From the NCBI GenBank assembly GCA_025057155.1, contig JANWYD010000001.1:147113-211112 (forward strand): a DNA stretch of 64,000 bases, given 5' to 3'. Positions 35,323 through 45,572 of the stretch are shown in pieces. Source of the DNA: Chloroflexaceae bacterium. Its GTDB lineage: Bacteria; Chloroflexota; Chloroflexia; Chloroflexales; Chloroflexaceae. Under the pieces are notes generated by a model. It searched no databases, had not been told where the DNA came from, and worked only from the letters and a program-made list of their open reading frames with translations. Every line of letters begins with the position of its first letter. Positions within the stretch are counted from its first letter, which is position 1. The position numbers and the translations under genes are program-made.

Positions 35323-38300
35323 ATGTTTAACTGGCTGAAAAAGATCGTTGGCGATGGCAATGAGAAGGCTCTGAACCAGATCAAGCCCCTGGTTGAGAAG
35401 ATAAACCAGCTCGAGCCCGAATATCAACGCCTTTCCGATGAGGAACTGCAGGGCAAAACGGCGGTCTTCCGCGAACGCCTGGCCGCAGGCGAAACCCTCG
35501 ATGATCTGCTTCCCGAGGCCTTTGCCGCCGTGCGCGAGGCCGCGCGCCGCACCATCGGCCTCCGCCATTACGATGTGCAGCTCATCGGCGGCATCGTGCT
35601 GCACCAGGGCAAGATCGCCGAGATGAAAACCGGCGAGGGCAAAACCCTCGTGGCCACCCTGCCGCTCTACCTCAATGCGCTGGAAGGCAAAGGCGCCCAT
35701 CTGGTCACGGTCAATGATTACCTGGCCAGGGTCGGCGCGGGCTGGATGGGGCCGATCTATCATTTCCTCGGCCTAACGGTGGGCTTTATCGCCCATGAGC
35801 AGAGCGCCATCTATGATCCTGACTACGTGGACCCCCACGCCAATCCCGAGGATCAGCGGCTCGTCCATTGGCGACCGGTGACGCGCCGCGAGGCGTATCT
35901 GGCCGATATTACCTACGGGACCAACAATGAGTTCGGCTTCGATTATCTGCGTGACAATATGGCCTACGATAAGGCCCAGATGGTCCAGCGCGAGCTGCAC
36001 TACGCCATCGTTGACGAGGTGGACAACATTCTCATTGACGAGGCCCGCACCCCGCTGATCATCTCCGGCCCGGCGCAGAAGTCGAGCGATCTCTATCGCC
36101 AGATGGCGCGCCTGGTGCGTAATCTGCGGCGCTCCAGCATCACGCCCAAGCAGATGAAGGAAGAGGGTTTGCTGCCCGATGGCGACTTTTTTATTGATGA
36201 GCGCACCCGCTCGATTACGCTGACCGACCAGGGCATCGAGCGCCTCGAGCGCCTGCTGAACATTCCCGAAGGCGAGAGCCTCTACGATCCGCAACACTAC
36301 GAAAAGACCCATTACGTTGAGAATGCTCTCAAGGCCGAGTTTATCTTCCAACGCGATCGCGACTACATGGTTACGCCTGATGGCGAGGTGGTGATCATTG
36401 ATGAGTTCACCGGGCGGGCCATGCCCGGACGCCGCTGGTCCGACGGGCTGCACCAGGCGGTCGAGGCAAAAGAGGGCGTGGCGATCAAGAATGAAAACGT
36501 CACCCTCGCGACGATCACGTTCCAGAACTACTTCCGCATGTACCACAAGCTCGCCGGCATGACCGGTACGGCCTACACCGAGCGGGAGGAGTTCGGCAAG
36601 ATCTACAACCTGGACGTGGTGGTCATTCCCACCCACAAGCCCATGATCCGCGAGGACTACCCCGACCAGATCTACCGCAGCGAGAGCGCCAAGTTCAAGG
36701 CGGTCGTGCGCGAGGTGCAGGAGATGCACGAACAGGGCCGCCCGGTGCTGATCGGCACCACCTCGGTGGAGACCTCCGAGCGGGTGAGCCGGCTGCTCCA
36801 GCAGGCGGGGATCAAGCACAGCGTGCTCAACGCCAAGCACCACGAGAAGGAAGCCGCAATCGTGGCCCAGGCCGGGCGCAAGGGCGCGGTGACCGTGGCC
36901 ACCAACATGGCCGGTCGCGGCACCGACATCCTGCTGGGCGGCAACCCCGATGGTCTGGTGGACGATATTCTTGCCGCGAAGGGCATCAAGTTCGAGGAAG
37001 CCACCCCCGAGCAGAAGCGCGCCGCCTGGGAGGAGGCGAAGCGCATCACCGACGCCGAAGGCGAAGAGGTGCGCGCCCTCGGCGGCCTGCACATCATTGG
37101 CACTGAGCGCCACGAGGCCCGCCGCATTGATAATCAGCTTCGGGGCCGCGCCGGTCGTCAGGGTGATCCCGGCTCCTCGCGCTTTTTCCTCTCTCTCGAA
37201 GATGAATTGCTGCGCCGCTTCGGCCCCGTTGATCGCATTCGCGGCCTGATGGATCGCTTCCTCGATGAGGAAGTGCCGCTGGAGGCGGGCATCCTCGACC
37301 GCACCATCGAGAGCGCCCAGACCCGCGTTGAGGGCTATAACTTCGACATCCGCAAGCACACCGTCGAGTTCGACGATGTGATGAACAAGCAGCGCCAGAT
37401 CATCTACAAGGATCGGCGCGAGATCCTTGACGGCAAGGATGTTCACGATCAGATCCTGCAGATGATCGGCGAAGAGATTGCGGCCCTGGTTGATGAACAC
37501 CTGCCAGCGGAACAGCCCGACGCCTGGGATGTTGCGGAACTGTTGCGCCACTATCGGCAGATCAATCCCCTCCTGCCCGCCTCGGTCAGCAGCGCTACAC
37601 TGGAGGGCAAGAGCCGCGAGGAGATCGAGATCTGGCTGGTGGAACAACTGGAGCAGGCCTACGCCGAGCGCGAGCGGGCGATTGGCCCGGAGATGATGCG
37701 CGACATCGAACGGCGCATGATGCTGGCGGCCATTGATCGCCAGTGGATTGATTATCTGACGGCGATGGACGAACTGCGCCAGAGCATCATGCTCCAGGCC
37801 TTCGCCCAGCGTGATCCCCTGGTGGAGTTCCGCCGCCAGTCGTTCCAGATGTTCGAGCAACTCAAGGAGAACATCACGCGCGACGTAGTGTATCAGATTA
37901 TTAACCAGACCTTCGCCTACGAGCGCTACCTGCGGCAGATCGAGGCCGAACAGCAGGCGCGCCTGGCGATGGCCCGGCGGGCGGGCGGCAGCAGCGAACT
38001 GGCCAATGTCGCCGGCAAGCCCGCGCGGCGCAAGGCCCCGGCCCTGCCCGGCCGAAACGATCCCTGTCCCTGCGGCTCGGGCAAGAAGTTCAAGCAGTGC
38101 CACATGGGTCGCGAGCAGGAGATTATGCATCTGCTCGGCAACCCCTCCGCTGCTGCCCAGCTCAAGGCCGGAGGCGCGCCAGCGCGCGCCGGGCAGGCGC
38201 CGCCGGATAATCCGGCCATCGCCGCCGAAGCTGAGAAGATCCGCCAGGCGCTCAATTCCCAGTCCGCCCCGCCCACGCCCCGAGGCCGCCAGGCGCCGGC

Positions 38301-38325
38301 CGTGCCGCGCGGCAAGCGCAAATAG
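35323..38325 (+). CDS. secA: preprotein translocase ATPase SecA
   Basis: 1000 residues. It is the motor of Sec-dependent secretion at the SecYEG channel. The sequence has Walker A EMKTGEGKT, the DEAD motif with VDEVDNILIDEARTPLIISG, the preprotein cross-linking domain, helicase motifs GRGTDILLGGNPDG and QLRGRAGRQGDPG, and a C-terminal zinc-binding SecB/ribosome tail (DPCPCGSGKKFKQCH). After the zinc finger comes an unusual extra 75 residues rich in Ala/Pro ending in basic PRGKRK. The ATG at 35323 (MFNWLKKIVGDGNEKAL) has GGAG at 9 bases; an ATG two codons earlier would be too close. Confidence 0.98.
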   Translation: MFNWLKKIVGDGNEKALNQIKPLVEKINQLEPEYQRLSDEELQGKTAVFRERLAAGETLDDLLPEAFAAVREAARRTIGLRHYDVQLIGGIVLHQGKIAEMKTGEGKTLVATLPLYLNALEGKGAHLVTVNDYLARVGAGWMGPIYHFLGLTVGFIAHEQSAIYDPDYVDPHANPEDQRLVHWRPVTRREAYLADITYGTNNEFGFDYLRDNMAYDKAQMVQRELHYAIVDEVDNILIDEARTPLIISGPAQKSSDLYRQMARLVRNLRRSSITPKQMKEEGLLPDGDFFIDERTRSITLTDQGIERLERLLNIPEGESLYDPQHYEKTHYVENALKAEFIFQRDRDYMVTPDGEVVIIDEFTGRAMPGRRWSDGLHQAVEAKEGVAIKNENVTLATITFQNYFRMYHKLAGMTGTAYTEREEFGKIYNLDVVVIPTHKPMIREDYPDQIYRSESAKFKAVVREVQEMHEQGRPVLIGTTSVETSERVSRLLQQAGIKHSVLNAKHHEKEAAIVAQAGRKGAVTVATNMAGRGTDILLGGNPDGLVDDILAAKGIKFEEATPEQKRAAWEEAKRITDAEGEEVRALGGLHIIGTERHEARRIDNQLRGRAGRQGDPGSSRFFLSLEDELLRRFGPVDRIRGLMDRFLDEEVPLEAGILDRTIESAQTRVEGYNFDIRKHTVEFDDVMNKQRQIIYKDRREILDGKDVHDQILQMIGEEIAALVDEHLPAEQPDAWDVAELLRHYRQINPLLPASVSSATLEGKSREEIEIWLVEQLEQAYAERERAIGPEMMRDIERRMMLAAIDRQWIDYLTAMDELRQSIMLQAFAQRDPLVEFRRQSFQMFEQLKENITRDVVYQIINQTFAYERYLRQIEAEQQARLAMARRAGGSSELANVAGKPARRKAPALPGRNDPCPCGSGKKFKQCHMGREQEIMHLLGNPSAAAQLKAGGAPARAGQAPPDNPAIAAEAEKIRQALNSQSAPPTPRGRQAPAVPRGKRK

Positions 38326-38350
38326 GCGCGCCGGGCGATCTGATAATCCA

Positions 38351-38395
38351 GTAGCGCAACCCTCCGGATTGCCGCAACCCGGAGGGTTGCGCTAC
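38351..38395. terminator. 17-bp perfect hairpin between convergent secA and a membrane protein gene
   Basis: GTAGCGCAACCCTCCGG pairs perfectly with CCGGAGGGTTGCGCTAC, with an 11-nt loop. It sits 25 bp after the secA stop and 4 bp before the stop codon of the minus-strand gene. No strong T-tract is present on either strand. It belongs to the GCAACCCGGAGGGTTGC dispersed family and probably serves as a bidirectional terminator. Confidence 0.7.
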
Positions 38396-38398
38396 TGT

Positions 38399-38773
38399 TT
38401 ACAATGGCATCAGCGCAAATGTCGCCACATATGCATAGGCAAAAATAAACGCTGAAAAGTTCGCTACCAGCGCCGCCAGGTAGCCGCGCGAAAAGGTCGT
38501 GCGTCGCAGCAGCGCCAGCACGAAGCCCTCAGCGATCCAGGCGATCAGCAGCGCCAGCAGCAGGGCCAGGAAGATGTTGGGAACGCTCAGGATCAAGCGG
38601 CTCAGCAGCACGATCACGACGGCCGAGATCAGATTGGCGATCAGCGAGTCGCGGAAGCTGCCTTTGAGATCCGCCCATCGGGTCTGAAACAGTATCAGCG
38701 CGTCAATAATAATCGAGACGACCAGAAAGACGAACGGGAAGGTGCCGGCGGCAAGAAGGCTGGTATCGAGCAT
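38399..38773 (-). CDS. small integral membrane protein, unknown function
   Basis: 124 residues from the ATG at 38773. About four hydrophobic segments are predicted: TFPFVFLVVSIIIDALILFQ, LIANLISAVVIVLLSRLIL, NIFLALLLALLIAWIAEGFV and GYLAALVANFSAFIFAYAY. A short basic/acidic loop (TRWADLKGSFRDS) lies between the first two. I recognise no family. No good ribosome site is visible, but composition and third-position GC fit a coding sequence. It converges with secA. Confidence 0.65.
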   Translation of the reverse strand: MLDTSLLAAGTFPFVFLVVSIIIDALILFQTRWADLKGSFRDSLIANLISAVVIVLLSRLILSVPNIFLALLLALLIAWIAEGFVLALLRRTTFSRGYLAALVANFSAFIFAYAYVATFALMPL

Positions 38774-38854
38774 GGGTTGTGCCTGTGAACATACGGCGAC
38801 CGGGCGGGCATGGTTTAGTGGTCTGTGAACGACGTTTTTCGCTAAATCCCGCCC

Positions 38855-38928
38855 CCTCCCCAACCCTCCCCCGCTGGGGGAGGGAGTCTGACTCCTCCCC
38901 CCAGCGGGGGGAGGTTGGGAGGGGGACG
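38855..38928. repeat. large C/G-rich inverted repeat
   Basis: About 31-bp arms (CCCCTCCCCAACCCTCCCCC... and its inverse) around an AGTCTGACT centre, each arm itself containing a smaller palindrome around GCTGGGGG. A related structure is at 63148-63200 and a simpler one at 45408-45442. The transcript from either strand would fold into a very stable cruciform-like hairpin. Confidence 0.75.
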
Positions 38929-38965
38929 AAAACGCCAGAAAACTTGCTTTATAGACCAAGATGCT

Positions 38966-40144
38966 CTATCTCCCGGCCGGTTCTTCGAGATAGGACAGCC
39001 TCGCGGCGAAGATCGCCGCCCTCTGTAGCGCGGCGCTGAACATCGCGTCGCGACTGAGGAGCCGTAGTTCGGCGGCCACCAGTTCGGCCAGTGATGGCTC
39101 GACACAGCGGGTGAGCCGACGCACCGGGGGATGGCCGGCGACCTCCGCGCTGGTCAGGACATGCCCCTGATCGTCGGTGCGCTGCACGTGAAAATCGGCG
39201 GTTACGCCGTCGAGCGCGCGCAGGCGCAACGAGGCCAGACCCGGCGTGGCGCCGCCGACCGGGGTGATGATGATCGTCACCAGGCGAATGGCCCGCGGGC
39301 CAACCCCGACCGCCGGACGACGCAGGTGCAGGCGCAGCGTTGCGCCCTCGATGCTCACAGCGTCCTCCAGCGGCGTCCAGTCGAGACAGGCGGCGAGCCA
39401 GCCGGTGATAAGCAGTCCCGGAACAGGATTCAGCCGCTCGCCAGCGGGCACGTAGCCGATTTCGACCTGATCCAGCCGGCGAAGGTGAGGCAACAGCGGG
39501 CGCGTATCGAAGAACTGAGCGGTCAGTTCGCGCCACGGGGTCAACGCGGCCCAGCCCAGGTCGCTCAGCGCCACCCGGCGTGACGCTCCCACCGGTGTTC
39601 CCGGATCACGATCAAAGACGGCCATGCGCTTCAGATCGCGCGCGGGATCGGTCAGGTCGCGCGAGTCGATGATCAGCCGGTCAATCACCCCCAGCAGGCG
39701 GGGGAGCAGCGGATCATCGAAGGGCGCCGGGCCGGGAAGCCAGAGAACCACCGGCAGGTCGGGCGCCAGCAGGGCCAGGATGAGCGAGGCGATCTGCGCA
39801 GTGACCGGGCCGCGGGCGTCAATGCTGATCTGCTCGCCGCAGACCTGGGGCACGCCGGGGGCGCTCAGCAGGCAGTTGGCCTGCACCCAGGCTTCAATGC
39901 GCGGCGGCGTCTCTTCGGGACGGCAGATCGCCAGCAGGGTCCGGTTGGGGTGGCTCGCCACCAGGTCGCGCGCGACGGCGCTGATCCGTTCGGCCATGGC
40001 CGGGTCGGTGGCGCGGGCAATCAGGTTCAGGGTCAGCGCGCGGGTCACCGCCTCGCCGCTGGCAGACGTCTCGGCGGTCTCCTGCCAGAGCCGCTGCAAC
40101 TCGCTCTCGATCGTGGCGCTATCAACAAAGGGAAGCGTGTTCAT
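38966..40144 (-). CDS. opcA: glucose-6-phosphate dehydrogenase assembly protein OpcA
   Basis: 392 residues. It matches the OpcA family: ARTLLAICRPEE-type N-terminal region seen as HPNRTLLAICRPEE, the central LASLILALLAPDLPVVLWLPG-like stretch, LIIDSRDL, and a C-terminal domain with VEIGYVPAGERLNP. OpcA is needed for G6PD activity in cyanobacteria and actinobacteria (family knowledge). The start ATG at 40144 overlaps the zwf stop as ATGA, so the two are translationally coupled, which supports the assignment. Confidence 0.92.
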   Translation of the reverse strand: MNTLPFVDSATIESELQRLWQETAETSASGEAVTRALTLNLIARATDPAMAERISAVARDLVASHPNRTLLAICRPEETPPRIEAWVQANCLLSAPGVPQVCGEQISIDARGPVTAQIASLILALLAPDLPVVLWLPGPAPFDDPLLPRLLGVIDRLIIDSRDLTDPARDLKRMAVFDRDPGTPVGASRRVALSDLGWAALTPWRELTAQFFDTRPLLPHLRRLDQVEIGYVPAGERLNPVPGLLITGWLAACLDWTPLEDAVSIEGATLRLHLRRPAVGVGPRAIRLVTIIITPVGGATPGLASLRLRALDGVTADFHVQRTDDQGHVLTSAEVAGHPPVRRLTRCVEPSLAELVAAELRLLSRDAMFSAALQRAAIFAARLSYLEEPAGR

Positions 40145-41688
40145 AGTCGGCGCCAGGCGCGGCCATCGCGGGCGATGAACGCATCGGCGGCGGCGGGCCC
40201 CCAGGCGCCGGCCTCGTAGTTGGGGAAGTTCTGCGGCGGACCGGCGGCCCAACCCTCCAGGATTGGCGTGAGCAGCGCCCAGCTTGCCTCGACCTCGTCG
40301 CGCCGGGTGAAGAGCGTGCTATCGCCGAGCATGCAATCGAGCAACAGGCGTTCGTAGGCTTCGGGTGAAGCCACCCCGAACGAAGTTCCGTAGCGAAAAT
40401 CCATCGTCACCGGGCGGATCTGGGCCTGGCCCGGCACCTTGGAGCTAAACTTGAGCGTGATGCCCTCGTCGGGCTGGATGCGGATCGCCAGGACGTTCGG
40501 TTCGATCTCGTTGACCGGCGTGTCGGCAAAGAGGAGCGTTGGCACGCTGCGGAACTGGATGGCAATCTCGCTCACCCGGCGCGGCAGGGCCTTGCCGCTG
40601 CGCAGGTAGAATGGCACGCCGGCCCAGCGCCAGTTCTCAACGAAGAGCTTGAGCGCCACGTAAGTCTCGGTCTGCGAATCAGGGGCCACGCCGCGCTCTT
40701 CGCGGTACCCGCGCATAAGCCGCCCGCTGACGCTGCCGGGGCCGTACTGGCCGCGCACGGTAAACCGCTCCGCCTCCGCCGGAGCAATGGGCCGGATCGC
40801 GCGCAGGACCTTCACCTTCTCGTCGCGCACCGCGTCGGCGTCGTAGGCTACGGGCGGCTCCATCGCCGTCAGGGTAAGCAACTGGGTGAGATGGTTCTGG
40901 ATCATATCGCGCAGGGCCCCGGCGCGGTCGTAGTAGCCGCCGCGGTCCTCCACCCCCAGGCTCTCGGCCACGGTGATCTGCACGTGATCCACGTAGCGCC
41001 GGTTCCAGATCGGCTCGAAGATGCCGTTGGCGAAGCGAAACACCAGCAGGTTCTGGACCGTCTCTTTGCCCAGGTAATGGTCAATCCGGTACACCTGGCG
41101 TTCATCAAAGACGGCGAGCACCTGCCGGTTGAGGTCGCGGGCGCTCTCCAGGTCGCGGCCAAAGGGCTTTTCGATGATGATCCGCGTCCAGCCGTCGCCG
41201 GGGGAGCGATTGAGGCCGTGGTCGCCAAGCCGGGCGATGATCTCGGGGTAGGCTTCGGGCGGGGTGGCCAGGTAGAAGACACGGTTGCCGCCGGTGTCGC
41301 GCGCTGCGTCAATCGCCGCCAGGCGCTCGGCGAGACGCGCGTAGCCCGCCGGGTCGTCGAAACTGGCGCGGTGGTAAAAGATCCCCTCGGCGAAACTGGC
41401 CCACAGCGCCTGCTCCACCGGGCGGGTGCGCGAATTAGCATTGACCGCCTCGAGCAGTATCTGGCGAAAGGCGGCGTCGTCCCAGTCGCGGCGGGCGAAG
41501 CCCACCACCGAGAAGCCGCCCGGCAGGCGCCGCTCGCGGGCCAGATTGTAGAGCGCGGGCACCAGCTTGCGGCTGGTCAGGTCGCCGCTGGCGCCGAAGA
41601 TAACCATGATGCACGGTTCCGGCGTGCGCCAGAGCCGCAGCCCTGCCCGCAGCGGGTTTTCGAGAGAGGTGGCGACGCCGTCGCTCAT
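40141..41688 (-). CDS. zwf: glucose-6-phosphate 1-dehydrogenase
   Basis: 515 residues. It oxidises glucose-6-phosphate to 6-phosphogluconolactone, making NADPH. The sequence has the GASGDLTSRKL nucleotide-binding motif, IIIEKPFGRDL, and the active-site signature RIDHYLGKETVQN containing the catalytic His. A start at ATG 41688 (MSDGVATSLENPL) is chosen; an ATG at 41727, 10 bases after the gnd stop, would add 13 residues and cannot be excluded. It is the middle gene of gnd-zwf-opcA. Confidence 0.96.
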   Translation of the reverse strand: MSDGVATSLENPLRAGLRLWRTPEPCIMVIFGASGDLTSRKLVPALYNLARERRLPGGFSVVGFARRDWDDAAFRQILLEAVNANSRTRPVEQALWASFAEGIFYHRASFDDPAGYARLAERLAAIDAARDTGGNRVFYLATPPEAYPEIIARLGDHGLNRSPGDGWTRIIIEKPFGRDLESARDLNRQVLAVFDERQVYRIDHYLGKETVQNLLVFRFANGIFEPIWNRRYVDHVQITVAESLGVEDRGGYYDRAGALRDMIQNHLTQLLTLTAMEPPVAYDADAVRDEKVKVLRAIRPIAPAEAERFTVRGQYGPGSVSGRLMRGYREERGVAPDSQTETYVALKLFVENWRWAGVPFYLRSGKALPRRVSEIAIQFRSVPTLLFADTPVNEIEPNVLAIRIQPDEGITLKFSSKVPGQAQIRPVTMDFRYGTSFGVASPEAYERLLLDCMLGDSTLFTRRDEVEASWALLTPILEGWAAGPPQNFPNYEAGAWGPAAADAFIARDGRAWRRL

Positions 41689-41737
41689 GGTGAATGCTCG
41701 CTGGCCCGCGGGCCGAAGCAGCGGCATAGCCGCTGCT

Positions 41738-42649
<912 letters not shown>

Positions 42650-42685
42650 ACATGCTCCTGAACGATGGGTCACGTGCGCCAGGGC

Positions 42686-42691
42686 ATTATA
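42686..42691 (-). promoter_or_regulatory. -10 element (TATAAT) of the gnd-zwf-opcA operon
   Basis: A perfect minus-strand TATAAT 37 bp before the gnd ATG; the -35 region is G/C-rich and not consensus, hinting at activator control. Confidence 0.55.
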
Positions 42692-42766
42692 CACTGTTCG
42701 GGCGCACACACGCGCCGGTTGTGGTATGCTACAGGGAACCCTGGATGGTAAATGAATCTGTGGGAG

Positions 42767-42785
42767 TGCAACCCGGAGGGTTGCG
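42767..42785. repeat. GCAACCCGGAGGGTTGC palindrome before the molybdoenzyme gene
   Basis: A perfect 17-bp palindrome core (plus flanking TG/G) 45 bp before the ATG at 42830, so it would lie in the mRNA leader. The identical core occurs at 48686-48702 and inside 38351-38395. Confidence 0.8.
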
Positions 42786-42829
42786 CCACGATGATCTATG
42801 TTCAGGCCCTGAGGCAACAAGGATCACCT

Positions 42830-45052
42830 ATGGCCCGCGCGCGGCACTGCTGGGACCCATCGCTCTGGGTCAGCCTCAAGCCTTTTGGCATCGGTGAGCA
42901 GCGTCCCAACAATTACCTGGAGATCTGGAAGGCGCTGGTTGAAAACCGCGATCAGTTGCCCTACGCCTGGCGCATCCTCAGCCAGGGCGTATGCGATGGC
43001 TGCGCCCTGGGCACCACCGGTCTGAGCGACTGGACGTTAAGCGGCGTGCACCTGTGTAACATCCGCCTGCGCCTGCTGCGTCTCAACACGATGCCGCCCT
43101 TCGCTCCCTCGCTCCTGGCCGATGTGCGGGCGCTCGCTGGCAAGTCCAGCGGCGAGTTGCGCGCTCTGGGCCGGCTGCCGTGTCCGCTGGCGCGGCGGCG
43201 CGGCGAGACAGGCTTTCGGCCCCTGAGCTGGGACGCGGCGCTGGATCTGGCAGCGGAGCGCATTCGCGCTGCCGCCCCTCAGCGTCTCGGCTTCTACCTC
43301 ACCAGCCGGGGCATGCCTAACGAGAGCTACTACATGGCCCAGAAGGCGGTGCGGGCGATGGGCACGAACTCGATTGACAACGCCGCCCGCCTCTGCCACG
43401 CGCCCAGCACCGTGGCGCTTAAGGGCAGCCTGGGCGTCGGCGCGACCACCTGCTCCTACAGCGACTGGCTGGAAACCGACCTGATCGTCTTCATCGGCTC
43501 GAACGTGGCCAACAATCAGCCCGTCGCCACCAAGTATCTCTACCATGCCCGGCGCAACGGCGCGCGCATCGTCTGTGTGAACAGCTACCGCGAGCCGGGA
43601 ATGGAACGCTACTGGATCCCTTCGATCGCTGATAGCGCCCTCTTTGGCACAAAACTGGCCGAGACCTTCTTTCTCATTAACACCGGGGGCGACGTGGCCT
43701 TCCTCAATGGCGTGCTCAAGCACATCCTCGCCGAGGGGTGGTACGACAACGATTTTGTGAGCCGGTACACCAGCGGTTTCACGGCGCTCCGCGAATGTCT
43801 TGACCGGCAGCAGTGGGAGGAGTTAGAGGCCGAGTCAGGCGCGAGCCGGGCTGAGATGCGCCACCTGGCCGAACTGGTTCGCGATGCTCCGCGGGCCGTG
43901 TTTGTGTGGAGCATGGGAGTGACGCAGCACGCGCACGGGGAGGACGGCGTGCGGGCCATCCTCAATCTGGCGCTGAGCAAGGGCTTCGTCGGGCGTCCCG
44001 GCTGCGGGGTGATGCCCATTCGCGGCCATTCGGGGGTGCAGGGCGGCGCCGAGATGGGCGCCTACGCCACGGTGTTCCCCGGCGGCGAGCCGATCACCGA
44101 GGCCGCGGCCGAACGTCTGGAGCGGCTGTGGGGCTTCCGCCCGCCCACCCAACCGGGTATGACCACTCCCGAGATGCTCGAGGCGGCCTTTCGTGGCGAA
44201 CTCGACGTGCTCTTCGCTGTTGGCGGCAACTTCATAGAGGTGATGCCCGAGCCGGAGCATGCCCGCGCGGCGCTGGAGCGCGTGCCGCTGCGGGTGCACA
44301 TGGACATCGTGCTCTCCAGCCAGATGTTGATCGAGCCGGCGGATACGGTGCTCTTGCTCCCCGCGACCACGCGCTATGAAATCCCCGGCGGCGTCACCGA
44401 AACCAGCACCGAGCGGCGGTTGATCTTCAGCCCCGAGATCCCCGGCCCGCGCGTGCCGCAGGCGCGCTGCGAGGCTGAGGTCTTTGCCGAGCTGGCCGCC
44501 CGCGTGCGCCCCGATCTGGCCGAGCGGCTGCGCTACCGGGGCATGGCCGCGATCCGCGAGGAGATCGCCCGGGTGATCCCCTTCTACGACGGCATCCAGC
44601 ACCTGCGGAAGCAAGGCGACCAGTTCCAGTACGGCGGGCCGCACCTCTGCGCGGGGTGGCGTTTCCCCACGCCCGATGGCAAGGCGCGTTTCGCGCCCGT
44701 GACGCCGCCGCGCACCGCCGTACCTGAGGGTATGTTCCGCCTCAGCACTCGCCGTGGCAAGCAGTTTAACAGCATGGTGCACGAGCAGCGCGATGCGCTC
44801 AACGGCGCCACCCGCGACGCGGTGCTGATGAACCGCGCCGACGCTATGCGCCTCGGGTTGCGCAACGGAGACGCCGTGCGCCTGGTGAACGAGCGTGGCG
44901 AATACCGGGGCCGGGTGCTGCTGGCGCCGCTGCGGCCGGGCAATCTCCAGGTCCACTGGCCCGAAGCCAATCACCTGCTGAGCCGCGACAGTTGCTCGCC
45001 AGAGGCCCGCATTCCCGATTACAACGCTCTGGTGCGCGTCGAGCGCCTGTGA
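42830..45052 (+). CDS. molybdopterin oxidoreductase, FdhF/YdeP-like (formate dehydrogenase alpha-type)
   Basis: 740 residues from the ATG at 42830 (AAGGA 6 bases upstream). It begins with the YdeP-family signature KPFGIGEQRPNNYLEIWKAL followed by GVCDGCALGTTGLSDWT. The residue aligned to the Mo-ligating Sec of FdhF is Cys (ARLCHAPSTVAL). MGVTQHAHGEDGV, GCGVMPIRGHSGVQGG and the C-terminal dinucleotide-binding region (STRRGKQFNSMVHEQRDALN) match the molybdopterin fold. Such cytoplasmic enzymes are annotated as formate dehydrogenase-like, but the true substrate is often unproven. A CxxC FdhD (45573-46436) nearby on the same strand supports a bis-MGD cofactor needing sulfuration. Confidence 0.88.
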   Translation: MARARHCWDPSLWVSLKPFGIGEQRPNNYLEIWKALVENRDQLPYAWRILSQGVCDGCALGTTGLSDWTLSGVHLCNIRLRLLRLNTMPPFAPSLLADVRALAGKSSGELRALGRLPCPLARRRGETGFRPLSWDAALDLAAERIRAAAPQRLGFYLTSRGMPNESYYMAQKAVRAMGTNSIDNAARLCHAPSTVALKGSLGVGATTCSYSDWLETDLIVFIGSNVANNQPVATKYLYHARRNGARIVCVNSYREPGMERYWIPSIADSALFGTKLAETFFLINTGGDVAFLNGVLKHILAEGWYDNDFVSRYTSGFTALRECLDRQQWEELEAESGASRAEMRHLAELVRDAPRAVFVWSMGVTQHAHGEDGVRAILNLALSKGFVGRPGCGVMPIRGHSGVQGGAEMGAYATVFPGGEPITEAAAERLERLWGFRPPTQPGMTTPEMLEAAFRGELDVLFAVGGNFIEVMPEPEHARAALERVPLRVHMDIVLSSQMLIEPADTVLLLPATTRYEIPGGVTETSTERRLIFSPEIPGPRVPQARCEAEVFAELAARVRPDLAERLRYRGMAAIREEIARVIPFYDGIQHLRKQGDQFQYGGPHLCAGWRFPTPDGKARFAPVTPPRTAVPEGMFRLSTRRGKQFNSMVHEQRDALNGATRDAVLMNRADAMRLGLRNGDAVRLVNERGEYRGRVLLAPLRPGNLQVHWPEANHLLSRDSCSPEARIPDYNALVRVERL

Positions 45053-45100
45053 GTCTGACCGTCCCCCGGACCCGCTCGCCGCCCGTGGCTCAGGAACGGG

Positions 45101-45137
45101 AAAAAAATGGGCCGGGAGGGCGAAAACCCTCCCGGCC
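45101..45137 (-). terminator. intrinsic terminator for the minus-strand small gene
   Basis: On the minus strand a perfect 11-bp stem (GGCCGGGAGGG / CCCTCCCGGCC, 6-nt loop, 45110-45137) is followed by CCA and seven T residues (45101-45107). It lies 40 bp past the stop codon of the small gene at 45177-45362. From the plus side it also follows the molybdoenzyme gene. Confidence 0.85.
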
Positions 45138-45176
45138 TCGCATCCAGAGTGACGGGACAGGGCGATGGAGTTGCCG

Positions 45177-45362
45177 TCAAAAGCCCGGCCGCGTTTGCGA
45201 AGGCGCCGGGAAGGTCTGACCACGCCGCCGCTGCAGAACTTCTTGCAACGGAGGCGCTACCAGTTCATTAACCACCAGGACCAGCGCTACAATCCAGCCC
45301 ATCAACGCTCCGCCGATCATACCGACGCCTATCATCGCCGCGATGATTGAGATCATATCCAT
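45177..45362 (-). CDS. small single-pass membrane protein (61 residues)
   Basis: The ATG at 45362 has GAGG with ideal spacing (6 bases), the frame ends at 45177, and a strong intrinsic terminator follows 40 bp later, three independent signs of a real gene. Residues 2-36 are hydrophobic and Gly/Met-rich (MISIIAAMIGVGMIGGALMG). The tail is amphipathic then basic (LQEVLQRRRGQTFPAPSQTR). No family is recognised. It lies antisense between the FDH-like gene and fdhD. Confidence 0.7.
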   Translation of the reverse strand: MDMISIIAAMIGVGMIGGALMGWIVALVLVVNELVAPPLQEVLQRRRGQTFPAPSQTRPGF

Positions 45363-45407
45363 GGCACACCTCGAATTCGTGATCGTGGGCCTTGCACTCC
45401 TCCCAAT

Positions 45408-45442
45408 CCCCTCCCTCTCTACTTGCAGTGGAGAGGGAGGGG
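45408..45442. repeat. 12-bp C/G hairpin upstream of fdhD
   Basis: CCCCTCCCTCTC and its inverse flank an 11-nt loop. It is a member of the C/G-rich hairpin group, located between the divergent small gene and fdhD. Confidence 0.6.
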
Positions 45443-45572
45443 GCGCCGGGCGGAACGAAAAGCGAGCGTATGCAACCAGGCATTCTGATGGTACCAGGGG
45501 CTGGCGCAGGCAGTTAGAGAAAGAATTCGACGGTGGTGAGAGCAGATCTCCCGCCGCGAGGAGGGAAGGTTC

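Noticed and set aside
43835-45223. 462-codon minus-strand frame opposite the molybdoenzyme gene
   Set aside because: Shadow of the plus-strand gene; no recognisable motif, and its end overlaps the terminator and small gene already called.
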